Positions 9,401-15,136 of a DNA stretch of 64,000 nt are shown piece by piece. Under the pieces are notes generated by a model. The model ran no database searches. It saw only the letters and a program-made list of their open reading frames with translations, and was not told the origin of the DNA. The stretch's first letter is position 1; each line of letters begins with the position of its first letter. The position numbers and the translations under genes are program-made. The stretch is taken from assembly GCA_944324255.1 (NCBI GenBank), contig CALUVM010000003.1:1-64000 (forward strand), read 5' to 3'. Source of the stretch: Candidatus Gastranaerophilales bacterium. Lineage in GTDB: Bacteria; Cyanobacteriota; Vampirovibrionia; Gastranaerophilales; Gastranaerophilaceae.

Positions 9401-10996
9401 AAACTCGACGCAGTCGGTATTTCCGCATCGGTAAAAGACGGTATATTCACTATTCAAAGCGGCTTTGATGAGCTGAGTATTAATTCTGCAGTATCTACTT
9501 CTAATCTCATGACAAATCTCGGACTTACTTTCCATGATGATATGGGCGGATATTCCGCAAGTTCAGATACTGTTATGGCTACAACAACAATCTATGAGGA
9601 AAGAACCCGCTCTGCTGCAAATTATGCGGATGATTCTACTAAATTGAGCGATGTAAATATTTCATCAGGTTCGTTATCAATATTTAAAGACGGACAAAAG
9701 AGCGTAATACAAGTAGATGCAGAAGAAACTTTCGGCGAATTAAGAACCAGAGTTAATGCTTCTGTTTCCGGTGTAGATTTGAAGTTCGAAAACGGTATAC
9801 TAACTTTCTTTGCTACAGACGGCTCGTCTTTGGAAATCGGTACAACTACGGATACAAGTAACTTAACCGGTGTTGCTGGACTTACTAAGCAAGAAGACGG
9901 TACAGTTGCAAGTTCAAGAGAAATGTATAAAGTTAACCAGAATTCAGTACTGACTCAAAGCGGGTTATTTACGCTGGGTGATGTTACAGAAGGTACATTT
10001 ACTATAGGTAATGCCGTATTTACAATTAATAAAGATACTACAATGAATAGTTTAATATCTCAAATTAATTCCAGTGAAGATTCTAATGCTACAGCATACT
10101 GGGATAGTATTGACGGCAGACTGGTTATAACCTCCCGTGCGACCGGCGAATCTCTAATTAATATTGAAGCCGGAACAAGTAACTTTACTGATATCATGGG
10201 CTTTACAACTTCTGAAACAAAAGCAGACGGCTCTGTAATAAAACGTCTTGCTGTTGATAATCAAACTTTAGGCTCTAATGCAAGCTTTACTATCAACGGT
10301 ACAAGATATACTTCGACTTCTAATACAGTTACGAGTGATATTTCAAGAATTGAAGGCGTAACTCTTAACTTAAAAGATGTTACAGAATCGGGTACTGTTA
10401 CTCTTACTATAGAAAAAGACAAAGAAGTCGTTGCAGATGCTATTGAAGATGTAATTAATGCTTATAACGAGTTAATGTCAAATGTTAATGATGCAATTTC
10501 TATAGAAGGAGATTTGCATAGTGAAACGACATTGAAGCTTATCAGAACACAGTTAAGAAATCTTATGACCGGCTCGGGTTTTGCTAACGCAACCTTTAGA
10601 AACCTTGATTCTATAGGTATTTCGTTTGAAGCAGCAAGCGGAATCAATGTCGATACTGAAAATATTGATACACTTTATTTTGATAAAGAAAAATTCCTCG
10701 AAGCTTATGCGGAAAGCCCTTCTGATATGAAAGATTTTCTTGTCGGAGATGAAGCTCATCCGGGCGTGCTTTCTAAAGTTGAAGAGCTTATTGAATCAAC
10801 ACTGGCATCTGTAACCGGTTATTTTGATTCTGCTGATAATTCATTTGAAACCAAAATTAAGCGTATAGACGATCAAATCTCCCGCCAGACTAGAGCAGTC
10901 GAACGATACAGAATTCAACTTGAATCAAAATTCCAGTCTATGGATATGCTTATTGCTAATATGCAGAATCAGTATAGTTCATTTTTGTCATTATAG
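485..10996 (+). CDS. fliD: Giant FliD-like flagellar filament cap protein (3503 aa)
   Basis: This is a flagellar hook-associated protein 2, the filament cap, expanded about sevenfold over the usual 400-700 residues. The N-terminus carries the FliD_N signature (SGLASGLD, residues 7-14), and the last ~240 residues form a FliD_C coiled-coil region ending in the usual short tail. Between them are about 20 degenerate Flagellin_IN-like units of 60-100 residues, with the pattern TKLxDLGVxxG, then an xTIxDLIxxL helix, then GISAS. Two GLUG-repeat blocks (GGIVGY-type repeats, about 1109-1440 and 1642-1985) interrupt them, followed by a CxxC-X13-CxxC knuckle (C2028, C2031, C2045, C2048). There is no Sec signal, as expected for flagellar type III export. 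The start has a weak AGGA about 8 bases upstream. Assignment to the FliD family is firm. An added adhesin role is inference. Confidence 0.9.
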   Translation: MTISFSGLASGLDTSSWVESLVALKQAKVTELEEEKDLVTTTREALSNIKSFFTSFRSVLEKVTDTKFNVGSMDIFAQNLATSSNAAVLSAIATAEAAEASYEISVDKLATQTQAVSGHKYTTSIVSTTMATSDTKLINLGVKAGNIGVNVNGVEVGVTITENDTIQTFIDKLKNIGVNASFNNETGIFNANLSVNDINDKDGTGIVQALHLEGVNEGYQSGQLQVTDSETTFSPAEESTLLKDLGVKAGTLTIEANDAVYNVEIDEATTLGELIQALRDENISATLDEDGTFRLEDAVITNDGTTNLIDAFGLKQEVNNNVQQSGDLSYKTVVTEVTEATLDTLLNDIVEAGVKDGDTVIVKNSDNEISTIQLTSTSTLGDLFDGLKSAGLNAELNNDGTVTISGGIITGGSLDIVDEFGLTSSPLSGIVTGNPLTETIVNEEIASSNTKLVEDLGVKAGYLQVTNSNGGVYYEKISEGMTIGDLINDYAAMGISASIDADTGVLTITGGTFTALSDSEVQNLVNTGAISETNPDLIQGTDLLSKLYGADNIPADHITPGSAHSKSESLKYEVTGTVEATLTTTLHGLGLADGDSTATFETSEGTIDVTLNSDMTIQDMIDYLDSKGITASFDETTSKLTINGARLVSSNTALDEVFGFTNVISSKYTTSDPLYSATTGEVVVTEDTTLGDIGFVGSEMFTINTASTTIFDESTKFGTLISWINSYIGAHASLEDGVFKIEGVTLSNAQFEALTGLHSTVDSSGSAGTTGGMAVATGDTSVYEIIAARGYSIGSSGTIALSNYFTITVDATTTMDELVSEIKSYGVDASFTNGKLTISLDSFATLFGSIADALGMTSITKTTAVSLTSTVLASSTGTQYASMDNTFSELGVSPGAYTIMDANGDYVATKTALASDTLQDFFDDLEANGIYAQLSTDGRITLTSPDGRYITGIFAENLGIGKTYSYNDKVFGYQYSTTPIMVTTTELANSSDLLSDFLSTPDKTTFRVVSSSGSTVANITLKGTETIADFLDILGKYGIEGDMVDGMITLDSTNGNRIEGDVATALGFGNIQYTIQSSSTVTYSKPATANSNTTLGELAGGRMEQIENDIPAATHSINSSGTLVKISGSSSSGTIVHLSTTSQLASMVGKTYTGVEFYLTKDISLSSSGWSGINLNNSDFNGNGHVIKLSGLTTQGGLFGSVTNSSTISDLVVTGSFNRTTTSSRTYIGGIVDYLKNSTVEDSVFGGTIKVNGSSVTYMAGVVGYINQGTIQRSEFSGYLSYRYTSSGTRYIGGIVGQTSTASGNTVKDNMTLSSDIWVTASSSTTYVGGIVGYLYGGSGTTVTNNLSLYGGSAGTYNGALFAQSNSSAAQADISGNIVYSTISMVGTGVADAVESGVLSRNTSTNSDYISPAQRYGWDTSVWNLEGGMPVLRRNWGDGDNHYVDLYTGNKYKGRITLNSDDTITDMNNAIAPIAGASYYAQNDYVADLLNANAYFLSGTSFRTNYNLSSISYYEEIPVEMSTTASQLGLSGKTITVVSSLGEVVGTIRPSSADTLGDIFEDLEAYGITGRLENGKVILESAGNSVIGPILSVLNLDKINSNSYTIGQMTSTGKITYTTESPVNGDTTLGEIAGEWTDLGADIPAATHSINSSGTLVKISGSSSSGTIVHISTSAQLAAMQGKTYSGVEFYLTKDITITDSSWNGINLRNSTFSGNGHVVTLNSNDSGLFNTVTSQSTISDLVVKGQITRSITTTTTTNAGGIVGYLANSTVSNCISAVEMAILSSVTTSYTGGIVGYSAGGTIENSEFSGSVVSLSNGNANQWLGGIAGYASSSYIKGNAVLGTVIMGYGNGKYFAGGISGAMTGSSQVEDNLIMSNLQSTYAETFGYELAGTGLGGLTGAIAGSLQISSTTTIEGNIAVGVSSPYSSAVGYVLGSSTLPSSNNRISTAGFDTSAKSYANTWGWDATGWDMTGAIPLQDRAWGDGDKLYVDTYTTVDGAMTYSGRVTLTSDMTLDEFMTATDSLWFCSGCGNWVESSYDDLSNCVMCKTDSWIISNSASNVIRNSQLEAILGMASVSSGDIAFNQSADVSGLSSLVSATITSDTTLTSVVGTTTAKRVFNISNYDGDNIATVTMSSTATVQDLIDTLADYGIDATLFSGTFRAGSKNGLLMKGALADALGIRSTYSESIQIKTPPTTSRPLYKTVETAITEDTLLSEIDPDFKGGLYEYISYMLNTSTGDISSTSNRNNITLADDATVGDLINALAAKTISTSIGADGRLHIQSNVAASNNIINALPDDSPLKDLFHLGDLETGAMHKGEYFNAVSTKKLTVQKKSVDSMTLADLGINGRSTINISYTETDGSTGSVSATFYSDSTIVDVIDKLTELGLEVSTGTRTITIKGSNWQQMEISGSLADNLFTVKNYNYSTAFDRYESDELEVEIPPEMESDRLVVTTGGSETVSMSTKLSDLVDSSGNNLGITAGQISVYKDGVRNIVNISADDTLESLSNKLSPYNISIGLGSDNKLYFNGNGNSYMTTDGLTSNVSNILDKLGIDGNWSTTYDTVSKPLVDNQTGESVATGDAKLVDLLDSNGSLLGITAGTYYIYENGVRTTATITENTTVADFLAELNMHGISANIGSDGSISLGGQNNSYITSSNLGNDSNIVDVLFPDWQYVNTYTSDPLLAHSESVQNITLDTKLADIDGVNYEEGYITVNNNGVKTNILLTADETIGTLINKLSVQGFDAAIDQNGSLIIKSQGGLTLEDYTGSGNASNALEILGIDSANWINTNIYESSNINEVEISTIDTAVTRDTKLSELGITSGEYYIYNNGVRYTAMVSVDDTLDSFIQTLATFGIQASLIQDGDKSVLKLLGNGDSYIAKSNSATSASNIVDKLFPNDKESSYNYTGALTQTITTTSTDNINEDTLLSKLDSDWGGSKLKSEGSLVFNVNGETRAVVIEADDTIGDLITKLDAVGISASVKDGIFTIQSGFDELSINSAVSTSNLMTNLGLTFHDDMGGYSASSDTVMATTTIYEERTRSAANYADDSTKLSDVNISSGSLSIFKDGQKSVIQVDAEETFGELRTRVNASVSGVDLKFENGILTFFATDGSSLEIGTTTDTSNLTGVAGLTKQEDGTVASSREMYKVNQNSVLTQSGLFTLGDVTEGTFTIGNAVFTINKDTTMNSLISQINSSEDSNATAYWDSIDGRLVITSRATGESLINIEAGTSNFTDIMGFTTSETKADGSVIKRLAVDNQTLGSNASFTINGTRYTSTSNTVTSDISRIEGVTLNLKDVTESGTVTLTIEKDKEVVADAIEDVINAYNELMSNVNDAISIEGDLHSETTLKLIRTQLRNLMTGSGFANATFRNLDSIGISFEAASGINVDTENIDTLYFDKEKFLEAYAESPSDMKDFLVGDEAHPGVLSKVEELIESTLASVTGYFDSADNSFETKIKRIDDQISRQTRAVERYRIQLESKFQSMDMLIANMQNQYSSFLSL
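3809..3895 (+). repeat. 87-bp repeat opening GLUG block 1 of fliD
   Basis: This stretch encodes 29 residues (1109-1137) that are identical to those encoded at 5408-5494. The two DNA copies differ at five codons, and all five changes are synonymous (GAC/GAT, GTC/GTT, GGT/GGC, GTT/GTA, CAT/CAC). It marks the start of a duplicated segment of about 533 residues. Confidence 0.9.
5408..5494 (+). repeat. 87-bp repeat opening GLUG block 2 of fliD
   Basis: This is the second copy (residues 1642-1670) of the segment at 3809-3895, offset by 1599 bases and in the same frame. Homology continues less strictly through the GLUG repeats to a WGDGD motif at the end of each block. Confidence 0.9.
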
Positions 10997-11044
10997 TGAG
11001 TAGAAGTGACTAAGTGACTGAGTGATGGAGTGATTAGTGATAAG
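10995..11044. repeat. Octamer repeat array starting at the fliD stop codon
   Basis: After TAG TGA (10994-10999) come AGTGACTA, AGTGACTG, AGTGATGG, AGTGATTA and GTGATAAG in a strict 8-bp period. Because 8 is not a multiple of 3, stops fall in every frame. It matches the array at 204-235. Confidence 0.8.
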
Positions 11045-11055
11045 AGGGTTAAAAT

Positions 11056-11086
11056 TCGTCACCCTGAACTTGATTCAGGTTCTATC
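11056..11086. repeat. REP-like palindrome
   Basis: CCTGAA (11063-11068) pairs with TTCAGG (11074-11079) around a five-base loop, inside a CGTCACCCTGAACTTG context. That is the look of short dispersed intergenic palindromes (REP-type) known from many bacteria. It could also act as a weak terminator for fliD, but no U-tract follows. Confidence 0.4.
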
Positions 11087-11133
11087 CGTTTAATTAATAT
11101 TATTTGTGCTAAAATTGAAATACGGAGGTTTAT

Positions 11134-11829
11134 ATGAGATTAGACGGAAGAGAAAATAATCAGCTTCGGGAAATTAAATTTACCCATAATTTTACTAAAA
11201 ATGCACTCGGCTCGGTCTTGGTTGAGTTCGGTGATACAAAAGTTATTGTAACAGCATCAGTTGAGCTGAAAAAGCCTAAATGGATGACTGATGAGGATGA
11301 AAGAGGCTGGGTGACTGCCGAATACTCCCTGCTGCCGTCTTCTACCAATACAAGATGTAAAAGAGAACGTGATAAAATATCCGGCAGAACTCACGAAATT
11401 CAACGATTAATAGGAAGAAGTTTAAGGGCTTGCGTAGATTTAAATAAAATGCCTAAAATGACAATAACAATAGATGCAGACGTAATTCAGGCTGACGGAG
11501 GAACAAGAACTGCAAGTATTTGCGGGGGGTATTTAGCTTTAAAAGATGCAGTAGAGAAACTTTTGCAATCGGGAGATTTAGCAGAAAATCCTATTATTGA
11601 ACCTGTAGGCGCTGTTTCTATCGGGATTGTTGATAATGAAATAAAATTGGATTTGAACTATGAAGAGGATTCTCATGCCAGAGTCGATTCAAATGTCGTA
11701 TTAACTAAAAGCGGTAAAATAGTAGACTTTCAGACAACGTCGGAAGGGGAACCTTACGAGTATGAAAAAATGCTGGAATTATTCAGAATCGCAAAATCAG
11801 GTATTGAAGAGATAATTAAAAAGTATTAG
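11134..11829 (+). CDS. rph: Ribonuclease PH
   Basis: A 231-residue phosphorolytic 3'-to-5' exoribonuclease that trims the 3' ends of tRNA precursors, using phosphate as co-substrate. The whole family fold is present: MRLDGR at the start, a RERDKISGRT segment, the core DADVIQADGGTRTAS, and a C-terminal HARVDSNVV segment. Length matches the family (about 235-250). A strong GGAGG lies six bases before the ATG. It is followed after about 50 bases by a transporter gene on the same strand. In some bacteria an ITPase gene follows rph; that is not the case here. Confidence 0.96.
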   Translation: MRLDGRENNQLREIKFTHNFTKNALGSVLVEFGDTKVIVTASVELKKPKWMTDEDERGWVTAEYSLLPSSTNTRCKRERDKISGRTHEIQRLIGRSLRACVDLNKMPKMTITIDADVIQADGGTRTASICGGYLALKDAVEKLLQSGDLAENPIIEPVGAVSIGIVDNEIKLDLNYEEDSHARVDSNVVLTKSGKIVDFQTTSEGEPYEYEKMLELFRIAKSGIEEIIKKY

Positions 11830-11880
11830 ACCCGTATTGACTGTCAGGTTTGTTGTTTGTAAACTTATATATGGTGTGAA

Positions 11881-13287
11881 ATGTGTGGGAAAAAGTTTAT
11901 GGAAGAGAACGCATTGAAAAAATTCACGACGGCAAAATTTATTAGTTTTGCTCTGGGTTTTTTCGGACTTCAGTTTGCCTGGCAGATGAGAATTATTCTA
12001 TCAGGGCCTGTAACTGAAGAATTAGGTGCATCTCCTCTTTTATTCGGTTTAATATGGCTTGCCGGTCCTTTTACCGGAATGGTTGTCCAGCCGCTTATCG
12101 GGGCTTTGAGTGACAAAACCCGTACTGTATTCGGCCGCAGACGTCCTTATCTTCTGGGCGGAGCATTACTGTCTGCACTCGCTTTGTGGGCATTGCCAAA
12201 TTCGTCCCCGATAACAAACTGGTTTGCTTCTGTATTTCATATCCAGCTTCCGGTCTGGTCAGCCTTGCTTTTTGCTGCTGTTATGATTTGGATACTTGAT
12301 GCTTGTGTAAATATTGCTCAAGGACCGTATAGAGCTCTTGTTCCGGATGTTGTCCCGCAGGAGCAGCATTCAATAGCTAATTCTTATATCAGTCTTGCAA
12401 TCGGACTGGGCTCGGTTTTTGCAGCAGGTGTTGCCCCATTTTTAAAATGGGCGTTTAACTTTGAAATGTCTATTCCTGCTCAGTTTATTATGGCTGCAAT
12501 TGCTTTCTCTCTGGGTATGCTTTGGACTTGTATAACAATTAAAGAGCATAACAGTATTCAGGAAAAAACAACACAAGAAGAAAAACTCAATATAATACAA
12601 TCTTTGAAAGACTTTTTCGGACTATCTCCCGAAGTCGCTAAAATATGCTGGATGCAATTCTTTACCTGGATTGGAACTATGTGTATGATGATATATTTTA
12701 CACAGTATTCAGTCCATACGGTGTTTGCGGTTCCTGATTTATCGGATGTTCATGAAACGATGAAAACTGCTTTTGACAGTGCAGTTCTTGCAGGGACAAA
12801 CTTTTCTTCAATATGTTTTGCATTGTTTAATCTGGTATGTTTCCTTGTTGCAATTCCAATCGGAATCTTATCCGTAAAATTCGGAAACAAAAAGGTTCAT
12901 GTTATTTCTATGCTTTCAATGGCATTAGCTTATGTCGGAATGGGCTTAACTATAAATCCTAAGCTCGTAGCATTGTTTATGGGGATTGCCGGTATCGGCT
13001 GGGCAAGTATAAGTGCACTTCCTTTTGCAATGCTTTCTCAATTTATTAAGCCGGGAACGGAAGGTTCTGTTATGGGTATCTTTAATATATTTATTGCGGG
13101 GCCTCAAGTTTTTGTCTGCACTCTGGTTTCGTGGATTATAAATAAATGTATGTTTATTACCGATATAGGAGTAAATTACCATTGGGAATATACATTCTTT
13201 ATCGGGGCTGTTTGTTTATTAGTGGCAACAATTTTTGCAAGCCAGATTCATGAAAAGATTTCTGAGCCGCATGAGGAGCAAGGATAA
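11881..13287 (+). CDS. MFS transporter, SLC45 / sugar-cation symporter-like
   Basis: A 468-residue integral membrane protein with about 12 hydrophobic segments in two halves. The loop after TM2-3 carries GALSDKTRTVFGRRRPY, the GRRRP-type motif seen in the GPH and SLC45 (sucrose transporter-like) branches of the major facilitator superfamily, so a sugar or glycoside substrate is plausible but unproven. The ATG at 11881 gives MCGKKFMEEN; an internal ATG at 11899 (MEENALKKF) is a possible alternative, and neither has a convincing ribosome binding site. The stop abuts the ATG of the next gene with no gap, so the two are almost certainly co-transcribed and perhaps translationally coupled. Confidence 0.85.
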   Translation: MCGKKFMEENALKKFTTAKFISFALGFFGLQFAWQMRIILSGPVTEELGASPLLFGLIWLAGPFTGMVVQPLIGALSDKTRTVFGRRRPYLLGGALLSALALWALPNSSPITNWFASVFHIQLPVWSALLFAAVMIWILDACVNIAQGPYRALVPDVVPQEQHSIANSYISLAIGLGSVFAAGVAPFLKWAFNFEMSIPAQFIMAAIAFSLGMLWTCITIKEHNSIQEKTTQEEKLNIIQSLKDFFGLSPEVAKICWMQFFTWIGTMCMMIYFTQYSVHTVFAVPDLSDVHETMKTAFDSAVLAGTNFSSICFALFNLVCFLVAIPIGILSVKFGNKKVHVISMLSMALAYVGMGLTINPKLVALFMGIAGIGWASISALPFAMLSQFIKPGTEGSVMGIFNIFIAGPQVFVCTLVSWIINKCMFITDIGVNYHWEYTFFIGAVCLLVATIFASQIHEKISEPHEEQG

Positions 13288-14682
13288 ATGGGAAAGAGAA
13301 TCCTCTTGATTTATCCTCCTTCACCTGTTATGAACAGGGAAGACAGGTGTCAGCAGCCGACAAAAGAACTGCTTGTTATTCCTCCGTTACCGCCTACTGA
13401 TTTGATGTATCTTGCTTCAATCGCCGAGGAATCTGGTTTTGAAGCAAAAATAAAAGACTACAGCCTTGGCGGAGATTTAGAAAAAGATGCTGCGGAGTTC
13501 AAACCGGACTATCTTGTTGCTAATATTGCAACGCCGACTTTTAAATCTGATATGGACTCGCTAAAAAGAGTAAAAGAACGATTTCCTGCAATTAAAATTA
13601 TTGTAAAAGGAGCACCTTTTCTTACATATAATACCAATGTAATTTATGAACATCCTTATATAAGTTATGTTATTATGGGCGAGCCGGAGCTTACCTTAAA
13701 AGAGATTCTGGATGGTGTTCCGGATAGTGAGATTCTGGGAATTTGCTATCAGGAAAATTTTCAGGGTGTAAAAAATGAGCTGCGACCTTTTAACGAAGAC
13801 CTGGATTCTCTTCCATTTCCTGCCAGACATCTGGTAGATAATAATATTTATAGAAGACCTGATAATGGCAAAGTTCAGGCCGTTATTAAGGTTTCAAGGG
13901 GCTGCCCCTTTCATTGCTTTTTTTGCCTTGCCTCTCCTGTTTCGGGGATTAAGGTCCGCAAACGTTCGGCTGAGAATATAATTTCAGAAATAAAAGAATG
14001 TGTGGATAAATATAATATTAAAAATTTCCTTTTCTGGTCTGACATTTTTAATATTGATAGAGAATGGACTCTTGATTTATGCCGTAAAATTATTGAAAGC
14101 GGTCTAAAAATTACGTGGTCTGCTAATACAAGAGCTGATACTATGGATGATGAGATGGCTGAGCTTATGTATAAATCAGGATGCCGTCTTGTAAGTATCG
14201 GTGTTGAAAGCGGTTCTCAAGAAGTACTGAATAATATCGGAAAGAAGATTACCCTTGATAATATAAGAAACACTGTTAGAGTTCTTAAGAAAAACAAGAT
14301 AAAAATTTATAATTATTTTGTTCTGGGTTTGCCGTGGGAAACTGAAAAAACAGCTGAAGAAACTATAAAATTTGCAATTGAGTTAGACAGTAATTTTGTA
14401 AGTTTCTATACAGCATCTCCTCTTCCGGGGACAAAGTTTTTTGCCTATGCTCTTGTTAATAAACTTGCAGAGGATGGTCTTAATTTTGACGGAGCTTATT
14501 ATATTCCTGCTGTGCGCTCGCATGAACTATCAAAAGAACGTATTTTTGAGATTCATAAATCTGCAGTTAGAAGATTTTATCTAAGACCCAAATTTATATT
14601 AAAAACCTTGTTTTCATTGCGATCCTTTGCAGAGTTTAAAAATTATTTTAAAGCGGGGATATGCTTGTTAAAGAAACAGTAA
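13288..14682 (+). CDS. B12-binding-fold radical SAM protein
   Basis: 464 residues. The N-terminal ~150 residues look like the cobalamin-binding Rossmann domain of the B12-radical SAM family. The usual DxHxxG lower-ligand motif is not apparent (KDYSLGG sits near its position), so cobalamin would be bound without the His or not at all. The radical SAM core follows, with SRGCPFHCFFC (CxxxCxxC cluster ligands), a GVESGS motif and an Elp3-like barrel. The substrate is unknown; relatives include methyltransferases and P-methylases acting on lipids, cofactors or antibiotics. The gene begins at the base after the transporter stop, with GAGGAGCAAGG in the transporter 3' end as its ribosome binding site, and ends at a strong terminator. 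Confidence 0.85.
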   Translation: MGKRILLIYPPSPVMNREDRCQQPTKELLVIPPLPPTDLMYLASIAEESGFEAKIKDYSLGGDLEKDAAEFKPDYLVANIATPTFKSDMDSLKRVKERFPAIKIIVKGAPFLTYNTNVIYEHPYISYVIMGEPELTLKEILDGVPDSEILGICYQENFQGVKNELRPFNEDLDSLPFPARHLVDNNIYRRPDNGKVQAVIKVSRGCPFHCFFCLASPVSGIKVRKRSAENIISEIKECVDKYNIKNFLFWSDIFNIDREWTLDLCRKIIESGLKITWSANTRADTMDDEMAELMYKSGCRLVSIGVESGSQEVLNNIGKKITLDNIRNTVRVLKKNKIKIYNYFVLGLPWETEKTAEETIKFAIELDSNFVSFYTASPLPGTKFFAYALVNKLAEDGLNFDGAYYIPAVRSHELSKERIFEIHKSAVRRFYLRPKFILKTLFSLRSFAEFKNYFKAGICLLKKQ

Positions 14683-14685
14683 AAT

Positions 14686-14720
14686 AAAGAGGCGGGTTTT
14701 CTTAGAAAACCCGCCTCTTT
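14686..14720. terminator. Bidirectional rho-independent terminator
   Basis: A perfect 15-bp stem (AAAGAGGCGGGTTTT / AAAACCCGCCTCTTT) with a five-base loop lies between the convergent radical SAM gene and rpsT. A-rich and T-rich flanks on both sides let it serve both strands. Confidence 0.95.
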
Positions 14721-14732
14721 ATAAAATGTCTT

Positions 14733-15002
14733 TTAAGCTTGCTGAGCTCTTTTAATAGCAAGAACCAGTCTTGATTTCTTTCTTGCAGCTGTATTTTTGT
14801 GCAAGATACCTTTTGATACAGCTTTGTCGCATAACTGATAAACTTTTGAAATAGCTGTATTTAAAGCTTCTTTATCAGAATCAGTTGCTAAAGCAAGGGC
14901 TTTTTTTACAGCTGTTTTGATAGAAGTTTTAAAAGCTACGTTTCTTTGTCTGTTAGCTTCTGCAATAAGAACTCTTTTTTTTGCTGACTTAATATTTGCC
15001 AT
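14733..15002 (-). CDS. rpsT: 30S ribosomal protein S20
   Basis: An 89-residue, strongly basic alpha-helical primary 16S rRNA-binding protein of the small subunit. It starts with the family hallmark MANIKSAKKR, continues with a Lys/Ala-rich helix pair and ends in KNTAARKKSRL. Length fits the family (about 85-95). AAAGGA precedes the ATG by a normal distance. It stands alone, with its own promoter (15059-15087) and the shared terminator just downstream. Confidence 0.97.
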   Translation of the reverse strand: MANIKSAKKRVLIAEANRQRNVAFKTSIKTAVKKALALATDSDKEALNTAISKVYQLCDKAVSKGILHKNTAARKKSRLVLAIKRAQQA

Positions 15003-15058
15003 TTTATATTTCCTTTCGCTTGTAACAACTAAGAATGGTTAATGACTCCATTAATAAT

Positions 15059-15087
15059 TGTTTATCACATGAGGATTGTGAGTACAA
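15059..15087 (-). promoter_or_regulatory. Probable promoter of rpsT
   Basis: On the minus strand, TTGTAC (15082-15087), a 17-base spacer and TAAACA (15059-15064), preceded by TG one base upstream (extended -10 type). It lies about 57 bases from the start codon. Confidence 0.45.
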
Positions 15088-15136
15088 TTATTGTAATAAT
15101 AACAAGGCTTTTTGTAAAGAGGTGGTTCAAAAATCA

